Of a stretch of DNA of 45,783 nucleotides, positions 14,181 to 20,191 are shown piece after piece. This DNA comes from a virus: the IMG/VR virus record IMGVR_UViG_3300044716_000327, positions 1-45,783 of that record; one strand, given 5' to 3'. Position 1 is the stretch's first letter. Each line of letters starts with the position of its first letter. The notes under the pieces were generated by a model that was given only the letters and a program-made list of their open reading frames with translations, had not been told where the DNA came from and searched no databases. A program made the position numbers and the translations under genes.

Positions 14181-14559
14181 GATCCTCTCCCACGTTGTCA
14201 TTGATTGCGATTGCCACAATGGCATGGCCCGCGATGTCGGCCAGCGTTTCTCTAATAGCTAGTGTCCTGTCAGACCCGATCATCCCCCGGAGGCGGCGGC
14301 ACTTCTCCCCGATCCTGGCAAGCTGGTAAACCCACGGTTCGATGCCGTCCTCTGCAACGCCTAGCGCGTTCTCTAAGGGGCTTTCCTCCGCACACCCGTA
14401 GTACCCCCGCTTCCTGCTCAGGAGGCGCCATAGCTCAACGCAGATGGGTAGGTAGGGATCGTCGGGGGAGAGGGCCAGGGCCTCACCAAGTGCGCTCTCG
14501 GCAAGCCTTAACGATTCGGCCGAACTCGGCCCAGAAACTTGGATGGTGGTAGGGGTCAT
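14158..14559 (-). CDS. phage hypothetical protein (YYGCAEESPLENALG type)
   Basis: Encodes up to 133 residues from ATG 14559. The core reads RKRGYYGCAEESPLENALG, W-YQLARIGEKCRRLRG and IRETLADIAGHAIVAIAI. This resembles small phage proteins in which a YG-x-x-N helix is followed by a D-x-AGYA-type helix. No reaction is known to me. The first 77 nt overlap the upstream zincin-like gene, so the true start may lie further in. Confidence 0.5.
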   Translation of the reverse strand: MTPTTIQVSGPSSAESLRLAESALGEALALSPDDPYLPICVELWRLLSRKRGYYGCAEESPLENALGVAEDGIEPWVYQLARIGEKCRRLRGMIGSDRTLAIRETLADIAGHAIVAIAINDNVGEDHAQREGN

Positions 14560-14836
14560 CGTTGTCTAGTTCCTCCTCGTCACACAGAAATGCAGTGCGG
14601 GCGTGCGCCCACTCCTCCGCGAAAGTCTCAACCAGTGCGTCCCGATCTAGGCTGTCGCGCAGGGCGATCACCCCGCGGTCGGCATCGTCGCTCAGTGCGA
14701 AATACCCCAGGTGTTCCGGCATTCCCGCCGCCGGCCGGACGCACACCCTCACCGGGAACGTGCAGGGGAACCGCTCCTCCGCCCACACCTTCAGCTTGCG
14801 GGCCAGCTTGCGCCTCCAGCAGGAATCTCGGGGCAT
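14483..14836 (-). CDS. degenerate zincin-like (metallopeptidase-fold) protein
   Basis: Encodes 117 residues from ATG 14836, with GGAG 7 nt upstream. The segment LVETFAEEWAHARTAFL resembles the phage zincin helix (L-HEWAHA), and a later HHPSFWAEFGRI matches the downstream H-FWAE-GR block of those proteins. The first His of HExxH is Glu here (EEWAH), so zinc-dependent catalysis is doubtful. It may be an inactive peptidase-fold binding protein. The start lies inside the upstream nuclease frame. Confidence 0.55.
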   Translation of the reverse strand: MPRDSCWRRKLARKLKVWAEERFPCTFPVRVCVRPAAGMPEHLGYFALSDDADRGVIALRDSLDRDALVETFAEEWAHARTAFLCDEEELDNDDPYHHPSFWAEFGRIVKACRERTW

Positions 14837-15119
14837 CGGTCAACTCCATGATCAGAAGCCAGGGCTGGTTGTTTCGGCGGTGCAAGACAACAGGGCATTT
14901 ACCCTTGGCGTCTCGGGTCGCTTGGTACACCCAGTCATACGGGTTACCGCGCTCGCATCGCTTCACCTCTAGGTGAATGCCCGGGTAGTCGCTGACCACG
15001 TCCGGCGAGTCGTTTCCCCCGGCAAATTGCTGGCCCCGGCGCGCCTTCCCGCCCATGACATGCGCCCAAACTTTGGAGGCTTCCAGTTCCCCGCGGCAAC
15101 CTTTGGAACGTGAGTTCAT
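14628..15119 (-). CDS. Holliday-junction-resolvase-like nuclease (PD-(D/E)XK)
   Basis: Encodes 163 residues; ATG 15119 overlaps the preceding stop (ATGA). The N-terminal 95 residues carry an Hjc-like layout: KGCRGELEASKVW (Glu11), ARRGQQFAGGNDSPD (Asp40), and IHLEVKRCE (Glu51, Lys53), then VLHRRNNQPWLLI. These acidic residues and Lys form the metal site of archaeal Hjc-type resolvases and phage relatives that cut branched DNA. The last ~65 residues (Gly/Arg/Pro-rich) are read through the next gene's region and may be an accidental extension. Confidence 0.7.
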   Translation of the reverse strand: MNSRSKGCRGELEASKVWAHVMGGKARRGQQFAGGNDSPDVVSDYPGIHLEVKRCERGNPYDWVYQATRDAKGKCPVVLHRRNNQPWLLIMELTDAPRFLLEAQAGPQAEGVGGGAVPLHVPGEGVRPAGGGNAGTPGVFRTERRCRPRGDRPARQPRSGRTG

Positions 15120-15361
15120 TTCTGATACCTCGCGAGCAGGCCGTTGGAATGGCGGGCCTCAACCAGCGTGAGGCTGGGGAACTGTTCTGCCAGTAGCTTT
15201 ATGGCATCCATCCCGCACTTCAGTTTGTCGATGGCCTTCTCGTTCTGGCTGAGCCAGCGACCGACACGCCCGCCCATGTTGAGGTCGGTGTTCGCGCCCA
15301 TCGGTTCCCAATACAGCAGGAACGTGTAGCTCGCCGTGCGGAGCATGGTGCCTGTGATCAT
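15116..15361 (-). CDS. hypothetical protein
   Basis: Encodes 81 residues from ATG 15361, which overlaps the HNH stop (ATGA); an ATG 6 codons earlier is less likely. The C-terminal part reads MDAIKLLAEQFPSLTLVEAR and NGLLARY. It faintly matches the product of 17657-17950 (AEMLTKQFPRICAVEV, NGVIIY), so the two may be distant paralogues. The function is unknown. Confidence 0.55.
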   Translation of the reverse strand: MITGTMLRTASYTFLLYWEPMGANTDLNMGGRVGRWLSQNEKAIDKLKCGMDAIKLLAEQFPSLTLVEARHSNGLLARYQK

Positions 15362-15756
15362 GGTGATCGCGCCGTCCATGAGGTGAGGTTTCGCTGGCGT
15401 TCTTGGAGGTAGTAATCCGGCAGCGGTTCCGGGTCGTAGCCCAAATGTTTCTTGTGCTTGAGCGATGCAAGAAACACAGGGTCATAGTTATCCGGGTCGC
15501 ACTCTTGCTTAACGCCTAGAAGTGTAGCTTTGTTCAGGTCAGGCTGTCCACTGAAAATCTTTCCGCTGTGGTACACCCCGTGGCATCGGGAGCAGAGGCG
15601 CAGGTACTGTCTGATGTCATGCTTGCGACCAGCCCCACCGATGATGTGATGCACCTCCAAGCGGCGGCGACCATCACTCTCAGGCCACCAGCACACGGCG
15701 CAGCAGCGATGTAACTCAATCCACTCCAGTAGCGCGGCCTGCTCAGTCTTATTCAT
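15358..15756 (-). CDS. HNH endonuclease
   Basis: Encodes 132 residues. A zinc-bound HNH core is clear: CCAVCW (Cys19, Cys22), LEVHHIIGG (His36, His37), and LCSRCHGVYHSG (Cys55, Cys58, His59). Such proteins cut or nick DNA; in phages they serve packaging, homing or recombination. ATG 15756 has no ribosome site and lies only 7 nt after a TACACT box, so the mRNA may be leaderless. It is the first gene of the long leftward operon that ends with the sigma factor. Confidence 0.8.
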   Translation of the reverse strand: MNKTEQAALLEWIELHRCCAVCWWPESDGRRRLEVHHIIGGAGRKHDIRQYLRLCSRCHGVYHSGKIFSGQPDLNKATLLGVKQECDPDNYDPVFLASLKHKKHLGYDPEPLPDYYLQERQRNLTSWTARSP

Positions 15757-15763
15757 GGGCGGT

Positions 15764-15780
15764 AGTGTACTAACTTACAC
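15764..15780 (-). promoter_or_regulatory. GTGTAA-N4-GTACACT promoter-like motif
   Basis: On the minus strand this reads GTGTAAGTTAGTACACT and shares 13 of 17 bases, with the same orientation to its gene, with the motif at 5359-5375. The arms GTGTA and TACAC are inverted repeats. Taken as a -10 box, TACACT would place the transcript start near the HNH ATG. It may be a late or phage-sigma promoter or an operator half-site pair. Confidence 0.45.
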
Positions 15781-15794
15781 CGCATCGCGCCACA

Positions 15795-15861
15795 CCTTCA
15801 AACGGTGGTGGGGGTGCATAGCGACTCCCCAGAATCGGGAAGTCGCTAGCCCTTCAAACGG
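15795..15861. repeat. direct repeats CCTTCAAACGG flanking a palindrome
   Basis: CCTTCAAACGG occurs at 15795-15805 and 15851-15861, 56 bp apart start to start. Between them, TAGCGACT (15819-15826) pairs with AGTCGCTA (15841-15848), and CCC pairs with GGG around an AGAATC loop. No U-run follows on either strand. The layout suggests a protein-binding or recombination site, or a structured RNA upstream of the HNH operon. Confidence 0.5.
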
Positions 15862-16090
15862 CGGAGCCGGGTTGCAGGGAGCGGGCGTGCGTGTTGTTTT
15901 CGGGGTTCACGGCCTTGCGTCCTACGCCCCGTGCGGATCAGCACCTAGTGCCTTTACTGTCCCGGGTGGAGTCGGCAGCGCGCCGGGGTTATTCCGCAAG
16001 CTGCCCCCTCTTGTATCACCCATTCCATGGGCATGTCGGCGGGGGGCCGATCTTCAGGCCGTGTGCCCATCCGGGGCTATGTGTGCAGAG

Positions 16091-16237
16091 TTATTTACTA
16101 GCCATCATCCAGAGTCCAGCGTTCGCTACGGAATATGCACCGTAAGTGATTGCCATGCCTACGTTTCCGTGCAGTGCCTGCTCAATGGACACATACAAGT
16201 AGATCACACCAGTCACTATGATTAGTGTTCCGCTCAT
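16091..16237 (-). CDS. 48-residue membrane protein
   Basis: ATG 16237 overlaps the upstream stop (ATGA) and follows TGGAGAAGCG. It has two hydrophobic segments (GTLIIVTGVIYLYVSI and GMAITYGAYSVANAGLWMM) around a short polar loop, so probably two membrane helices. It is the last gene of this overlapping cluster. The function is unknown. Confidence 0.55.
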   Translation of the reverse strand: MSGTLIIVTGVIYLYVSIEQALHGNVGMAITYGAYSVANAGLWMMASK

Positions 16238-16515
16238 CGCTTCTCCAGTGCGGCCTTCAGTCGCGCGATGATATTCGATTGAACTTGGATTTTCCAAAGC
16301 AGTGCGGCAGATTTTTCTGACCACTCCTGGCCGTCAATGGCACGCCCCAGCATGGCTTGGCATTCGCCAACCAATACGCCAATGGACTCGCCGTCCAGCC
16401 TCCGCCCCTCTCGCAGCCGTTCGATCTCATCCGCTGCCTCCACCACCAGCCCCCTGGCCGCGTCCATCAGTGCGTAGCGCGAGGCTTCTCGCAGCCGGTC
16501 AACGATGTCGCTCAT
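16234..16515 (-). CDS. helical hypothetical protein
   Basis: Encodes 93 residues from ATG 16515 with GGGAG 8 nt upstream. It begins MSDIVDRLREASRYALMDAA and continues VEAADEIERLREGR, a pattern typical of short coiled-coil phage proteins (MSDIV-RL-EAADEIERLR). The C-terminus is also helical. No function is known. Confidence 0.6.
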   Translation of the reverse strand: MSDIVDRLREASRYALMDAARGLVVEAADEIERLREGRRLDGESIGVLVGECQAMLGRAIDGQEWSEKSAALLWKIQVQSNIIARLKAALEKR

Positions 16516-16595
16516 GCCAGTCGCTCCCATAGGACATAGGCCAGCATCGCGGCGCAGCCTAGATAGAACAGAGTGTGCATCTGGCGTTCAGTCAT
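16512..16595 (-). CDS. 27-residue membrane microprotein
   Basis: The start ATG 16595 overlaps the upstream stop (ATGA), and its stop overlaps the next start (ATGA). The peptide has one hydrophobic helix (TLFYLGCAAMLAYVLW). The chain of 4-nt overlaps on both sides is the main evidence. The function is unknown. Confidence 0.5.
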   Translation of the reverse strand: MTERQMHTLFYLGCAAMLAYVLWERLA

Positions 16596-16807
16596 TTGGT
16601 TCTCTTCAGCAGGTCGCGTATCGCAAGGACCGCCCGCCGCATCGACTCGTCTTCCGTGACGTTGTTGTCTGTCATCCATATACACATGGCCCCCACCGCC
16701 GTCTTAATCGCCTCTCGCTCATCGTCGGTGAGTGTCAGGCTGCGCGAGGTCCGTTCGCCAGCAGACTCTGCCGCGTACTCTCGCGCTTGTGCGTCTCGCT
16801 TAGTCAT
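16592..16807 (-). CDS. small helical hypothetical protein
   Basis: Encodes 71 residues from ATG 16807; the ribosome site is weak (GGATCCGAA). It is helical and charged (LTLTDDEREAIKTAVGAMCI, MRRAVLAIRDLLKRTK). It lies just downstream of a strong hairpin (16830-16890) and starts an ATGA-linked group of four genes. Confidence 0.5.
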   Translation of the reverse strand: MTKRDAQAREYAAESAGERTSRSLTLTDDEREAIKTAVGAMCIWMTDNNVTEDESMRRAVLAIRDLLKRTK

Positions 16808-16829
16808 GTTTCGGATCCAGAAAGTGGAA

Positions 16830-16890
16830 AGCCACCCGGCAGGTGTGGGCGACACGGTTTATCAGTCCGCTGCCGTCCTGCCGGGTGGCT
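16830..16890 (-). terminator. hairpin with 14-bp perfect stem
   Basis: AGCCACCCGGCAGG (16830-16843) is the exact reverse complement of 16877-16890, with a 33-nt loop. On the minus strand the stem is followed by TTTCCACTTTC, so it can act as an intrinsic terminator for the gene ending at 16896. The long loop leaves a regulatory role for the next gene open. Confidence 0.55.
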
Positions 16891-16895
16891 AGGTA

Positions 16896-17192
16896 TCACC
16901 AGTAGCGGACGCAAGCGAACCAGCCGCGCGAGCCGCGGGACACGGCAACTTCCTTCACCTTTCGCTGGCCCCAGTAGCATGATGCACGGCAGGCGGCGTC
17001 CCCGCTGACCGTGGAGAAGCCGATCCCCTCGTAGCCCTGGCCACCTCGGTGTCGGAGGATGCCGGTGCGGGCCATCTCATCCGCATCGGCTTGGGCGGAG
17101 CGGTAGACGGTGACCGTCCGCGTACGGTAGCTGCCGTCAGCGTGGGCGGTAGCGGCAGTCAAGAGCAGGGCAAGCAACACAAAGTAACGCAT
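16896..17192 (-). CDS. secreted small basic protein
   Basis: Encodes 98 residues from ATG 17192 (AAAGGATTCGT). A classic signal peptide comes first (MRYFVLLALLLTAATAHADG) with a cleavage site after AHA. The mature part is basic, with cysteines (CRASCYWGQRK and a later FACVRYW) that may form disulfides in the periplasm. A strong hairpin follows the gene. No family is recognised; a superinfection-exclusion or lysis-accessory role would be speculation. Confidence 0.6.
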   Translation of the reverse strand: MRYFVLLALLLTAATAHADGSYRTRTVTVYRSAQADADEMARTGILRHRGGQGYEGIGFSTVSGDAACRASCYWGQRKVKEVAVSRGSRGWFACVRYW

Positions 17193-17214
17193 ACGAATCC
17201 TTTCGTAACAGGGG

Positions 17215-17433
17215 TCAAGGCCGATCCCATGTCGGCCACTCAGTAGAGAACGTGTCTGGGCAAGCCCCAGCTGCACGCTCCATGTCATGCTCTGCAGGGA
17301 AATGTCTGAGACATCTCGCAGCAGTTTGTCTTACAGAGCGGGGCACGCGCGGGGTCTTGGCTGAGTCCAATAGGTCAGACAGGAACTCCCGCGTGATGCG
17401 AACCGCTCGGTATCGTTCGTAAGGCAGGGTCAT
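17215..17433 (-). CDS. BPSL0761-like phage protein
   Basis: Encodes 72 residues from ATG 17433. It begins MTLPYERYRAVRITREFLSD and continues LLDSAKTPRVPRSVRQTAAR, then LRHFP. This matches a small family found in proteobacterial prophages (PYERxRAV--TREFL-DLLDP--TPRVP--VR-A--LLRHYP). No function is established. Its start abuts the stop of the upstream gene. Confidence 0.7.
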   Translation of the reverse strand: MTLPYERYRAVRITREFLSDLLDSAKTPRVPRSVRQTAARCLRHFPAEHDMERAAGACPDTFSTEWPTWDRP

Positions 17434-17660
17434 CAGTTGTCACTGAACAATGGGCGACACTGGCCTCGGCAAATGTCTTCGACGGTTTGTAAATATCCGA
17501 TGATGCGCCGGACGGTCGCCTCTTCAGCACAGAGGCCAAGGTAGTCGGGATGATCGTCTTCAAAATCTTCCATCATTTCGACGTTAGCGTCGGACAAGAA
17601 CTCAAGCGCACTGAGAATCAACGTGAGGTCTGGTGCGGTAAGCTGGCAGGTAATAGTCAT
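17433..17660 (-). CDS. small acidic hypothetical protein
   Basis: Encodes 75 residues from ATG 17660, overlapping the previous stop (ATGA) with GAGGTGGAC before it. It is helical and acidic (LTLILSALEFLSDANVEMME and DFEDDHPDY). No family is recognised. Confidence 0.55.
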   Translation of the reverse strand: MTITCQLTAPDLTLILSALEFLSDANVEMMEDFEDDHPDYLGLCAEEATVRRIIGYLQTVEDICRGQCRPLFSDN

Positions 17661-17950
17661 GTCCACCTCGGGTAAATAATAACACCGTTAGTACGACTGC
17701 CGTTCATTACTTCCACGGCACAGATTCTTGGGAACTGCTTGGTCAGCATCTCAGCTGTGTCAATCATCGCTTGGCTATCAATCACCTGCCGGTTAGCCTG
17801 CACATAGGCGTTGATAGTAACAAAGTCCTCTTGGTCATTTGGGCCACGCCTGTCTCGCTCCACCCATGTGCGAATGTTGGTGCTGAGCGTGCGGAACGTA
17901 AGGATGTTTTCGTAGAGCCGCTGGGGTCTGGAGAACAGGAGAAAGCTCAT
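17657..17950 (-). CDS. hypothetical protein
   Basis: Encodes 97 residues from ATG 17950. A middle segment with many Arg/Asp residues (NIRTWVERDRRGPNDQED) is followed by AEMLTKQFPRICAVEVMNG and VIIYP. The end resembles the protein at 15116-15361, hinting at a shared fold. The function is unknown. Confidence 0.55.
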   Translation of the reverse strand: MSFLLFSRPQRLYENILTFRTLSTNIRTWVERDRRGPNDQEDFVTINAYVQANRQVIDSQAMIDTAEMLTKQFPRICAVEVMNGSRTNGVIIYPRWT

Positions 17951-18036
17951 GCTTCACCCCACATTCCGATCAGCTTTGCCTGGAGCCTTGCGACCTCGGC
18001 CTCTAGCAGCTGGATCCGTTTTATTAACTGCTTCAC
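17947..18036 (-). CDS. 29-residue leucine-zipper-like microprotein (overlapping gene)
   Basis: GTG 18036 follows AGGAGG at ideal spacing, and the stop overlaps the next ATG as ATGA. The peptide KQLIKRIQLLEAEVARLQAK is a near-perfect coiled coil with leucines in heptad register. It is read in a different frame from the end of the nuclease gene (17954-18565), whose matching tail (ARGRGRKAPGKADRN) looks far less protein-like. That contrast suggests the microprotein frame is the selected one here. Confidence 0.5.
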   Translation of the reverse strand: MKQLIKRIQLLEAEVARLQAKLIGMWGEA

Positions 18037-18565
18037 TTTCGCCTCCTCCTGAGATAAAGATTCCTGTGTCACCGTCTACGAACTCCAGCAGCTGATGTGG
18101 GTAAAGAAGTTTGGTCAATTCGTCCGCCGAACGCAAGCAACTTTTTGGCGCTACTAACATGGGAACGTCATGCTTTCGACCACGGTCAAACACCACCTGC
18201 TCTGTCCACTGATCGTCGCGATCTAAGGGTGTGATCCAGACCCACTTGCCGGTGGGCTTACTCTTGTAGATGTAGGCGAAATGTTTCAGCGTTTCCTTTG
18301 CCAGGCCGTGCATGTCATCTACGAAGACCGTCTCATAGGGATAGTCTTCCGGGCAAGTGAACGAGATGGATCGCTCCTTGATCTCCAGGCTCAACAGGAC
18401 AACTGCGTCGGGAGTCTCGCAGTGATCCTTGTTTTTGTTGTGCCCCTTTATCACCAGCTTCCGGCCATGTGCCGCCGACCGGCCGGCGGAGCGCAGGTCA
18501 TCGACCCACGCCCGCTCGGCCCGGTGCCCACTATTCAACGCTGATTGAAAAGAACGATGAAACAC
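17954..18565 (-). CDS. PD-(D/E)XK-like nuclease
   Basis: Encodes about 203 residues from GTG 18565, behind GGAGGGGCC, overlapping the upstream gene by 35 nt. The core reads GHRAERAWVDDLRSAGRSA, then ETPDAVVLLSLEIKERSISF and YPYETVFVDD. Asp of PDAVV plus E-x-K of LEIKER fits the nuclease metal site, and the FT-P-DYPYETVFVDD stretch recurs in phage nucleases of this type. A Trp-rich segment, GKWVWITPLDRDDQW, follows. The substrate is unknown. Confidence 0.6.
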   Translation of the reverse strand: MFHRSFQSALNSGHRAERAWVDDLRSAGRSAAHGRKLVIKGHNKNKDHCETPDAVVLLSLEIKERSISFTCPEDYPYETVFVDDMHGLAKETLKHFAYIYKSKPTGKWVWITPLDRDDQWTEQVVFDRGRKHDVPMLVAPKSCLRSADELTKLLYPHQLLEFVDGDTGIFISGGGESEAVNKTDPAARGRGRKAPGKADRNVG

Positions 18566-19049
18566 GGCCCCTCCATGTGTAAGCGCGAATCCCTGGCGAT
18601 GGCTGACGGTCCATCCCCCGGTAGCTGCGAACCTCCAAGGCACGCTGCAGGATCTCAGACGGCGTGGGGTCAAACGGCTTGAGCCCCTCGTCGTACCACT
18701 CCAGCTGTGGAAGGATGGGCTCGGCCTGCCGGATCAGCGAGGCGTCACGCCGCACGCTTGCTGACCATTCCGCCGTCCGGCCAAACACCTCACCGACATC
18801 CTTGTCGTTGTAGCCCGGGTCCAGCTGGCAGATGACGGCCAGTCTCTCTTGGCTTGGCACCCCTCCGACAGACTTCAGGATCCGCACCACGCCACGGCAG
18901 ACCTCGGGCTCAAGCCCCAGTTGCTTGGCCACCCGGGCCACCTGCTCCTGGTTGACGATTACCCGGTGCCACAGCTGACCGGCGAAAGCTAATGGGTGCG
19001 TTGAGGAAAGCCCACACTCGCCTCCAGAAACCAACTTTGCGAACAACAT
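18531..19049 (-). CDS. HTH-containing DNA-binding protein
   Basis: Encodes 172 residues from ATG 19049, with AGGAGG 5 nt upstream. Two helix-turn-helix-like parts are visible: EQVARVAKQLGLEPEVCRGV near residue 37, and PGYNDKDVGEVFGRTAEWSA followed by SVRRDASLIRQAEPI near residue 80. The second is a pattern I associate with phage HTH proteins that scan DNA (G-t-DKDVGE-FGRT). It may regulate the neighbouring genes or initiate replication. Confidence 0.55.
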   Translation of the reverse strand: MLFAKLVSGGECGLSSTHPLAFAGQLWHRVIVNQEQVARVAKQLGLEPEVCRGVVRILKSVGGVPSQERLAVICQLDPGYNDKDVGEVFGRTAEWSASVRRDASLIRQAEPILPQLEWYDEGLKPFDPTPSEILQRALEVRSYRGMDRQPSPGIRAYTWRGRVSSFFSISVE

Positions 19050-19161
19050 CCGAACCTCCTTGTTGAAAAGCATGCTCCGGTGGGAACGCATGCGTGACAT
19101 CGAACCTCCAAAGAATCTCCGACACCGTCTCATCGACTAACAAATCGTTCTTCTCTGCCAT
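18910..19161 (-). CDS. possible small overlapping gene
   Basis: ATG 19161 follows GGGGAGGAGAC, one of the best ribosome sites here. It would encode 83 residues beginning MAEKNDLLVDETVSEILWRF. The last 140 nt overlap the HTH gene in another frame, and that part (Pro/Gly-rich) looks incidental. Either a real N-terminal peptide with a random tail, or a remnant. The first 32 nt overlap the helicase end. Confidence 0.35.
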   Translation of the reverse strand: MAEKNDLLVDETVSEILWRFDVTHAFPPEHAFQQGGSDVVRKVGFWRRVWAFLNAPISFRRSAVAPGNRQPGAGGPGGQATGA

Positions 19162-20191
19162 GTCTCCTCCCCAGTTCCTTCCTGAACATTGACTTGATCC
19201 AGCCATTCAACTTGTCGTTGTGAGCCGCCCACTGCACGTAGTGATCGGGCAACTCACTGAGTTTGAATCCGGCGTACTTCCCCTTCAGGGGGTTGTTGTA
19301 AGTTCCGACTGAACGGACGCCCTTCCATGTGATGTCAACGTCTCGCCCGTGGATCCGGCCCTCTCCCCGGCCGTGCGTGTTGCGGCGCATCTCTTCGATG
19401 AGCTTGGCGCTGGCGATCTTCTCTGCCTTCTTCTGCGCCTCTGCCGCAGCCAAGGCATCTATCTCTTCCTGCGAGAGTGGAGACTGCGCCGCTGCTTTAC
19501 GCACCGCTTCTTTGACTTCCTCGTCTTCGCTGGTGCAGAACATGTCCACACTTGTGATGACTGTGTGATCCAGAGTTCCTGCTGTGCAGTCAACAATTTT
19601 GAAATGAGGCTTATCCGAACGCTGGATCGCAGTAATTCTGTCGGCAGGTGTGAGAAGACCCTCGCCGTCAACGACACCGGGGAGAGGGCGAGTGGCTCGG
19701 CCAACGCACTGAAGCCAGAAGGATCGGGAGCGGGTGGGTCTGGCAAGGATGAGGGTTGCTGTGGGTGGGTAGTCGAAGCCCACGGCAACCACTTGGCAAT
19801 TGACCAAGACCCTGGCTTGTCGGGACTTAAAGGCTGCGAGTGCATCGGCTCTCTCCTCATCGGGCATGGTGCCCCAGACACAGACGGCGGGGATCCCGTA
19901 GTTCCTGGTCAGGTACTCAGTCGCACCCTTGGCTGCGAACACGCTGCCGGTGAAGAGGACGGTCTGTCCCTCCATCTCTTCAGCGGTGATCATGCAGGCG
20001 CGGTGCAAGTTGGCTTCCTTGTTCAGTTCCGCTGCGAGCTTCGTCTGGTTGAAGTCGCCGCCGACAATGTTGACCTTGCTTAGATCCAGCGACTCCACCC
20101 GGCTCAGCTTGCAAACAGGCGGCACTGCCCAGCCGTTGGCGATGGCCCACTGGAGGTCGTAGTTACAGACTGACTCTTGATAGAACTGCAT
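19130..20191 (-). CDS. C-terminal half of SF2 DNA helicase (motifs IV-VI)
   Basis: Encodes 353 residues from ATG 20191 with AAGGAG 7 nt upstream, itself inside the upstream helicase frame. It contains motif IV (QTVLFTGSVFAAKGA), the motif V region (ARVLVNCQVVAVGFDYPPTA) and motif VI (FWLQCVGRATRPLPG). The C-terminus GKYAGFKLSELPDHYVQWAA resembles a small domain often fused to phage helicases. Joined to the product of 20104-20694 it makes one complete ATP-dependent helicase for replication or recombination; the junction needs a -1 frame change. Confidence 0.75.
   Translation of the reverse strand: MQFYQESVCNYDLQWAIANGWAVPPVCKLSRVESLDLSKVNIVGGDFNQTKLAAELNKEANLHRACMITAEEMEGQTVLFTGSVFAAKGATEYLTRNYGIPAVCVWGTMPDEERADALAAFKSRQARVLVNCQVVAVGFDYPPTATLILARPTRSRSFWLQCVGRATRPLPGVVDGEGLLTPADRITAIQRSDKPHFKIVDCTAGTLDHTVITSVDMFCTSEDEEVKEAVRKAAAQSPLSQEEIDALAAAEAQKKAEKIASAKLIEEMRRNTHGRGEGRIHGRDVDITWKGVRSVGTYNNPLKGKYAGFKLSELPDHYVQWAAHNDKLNGWIKSMFRKELGRRHGREERFVSR

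Larger units (their letters stand above)
15757..16090. other. 334-bp stretch without a convincing gene
   Basis: Apart from the promoter-like motif and repeat/palindrome block at its left side, I see no supported gene here. A plus-strand frame crosses the whole stretch, but it lacks a ribosome site and its composition looks incidental. The rest (about 15862-16090) is GC-rich without strong hairpins. It separates the operon starting with HNH from the small-gene operon to its right. Confidence 0.5.

Noticed and set aside
15755-16225. 156-residue plus-strand open frame across the intergenic stretch
   Set aside because: No ribosome site, odd composition, overlaps the palindrome/repeat block and a well-supported minus-strand microgene.
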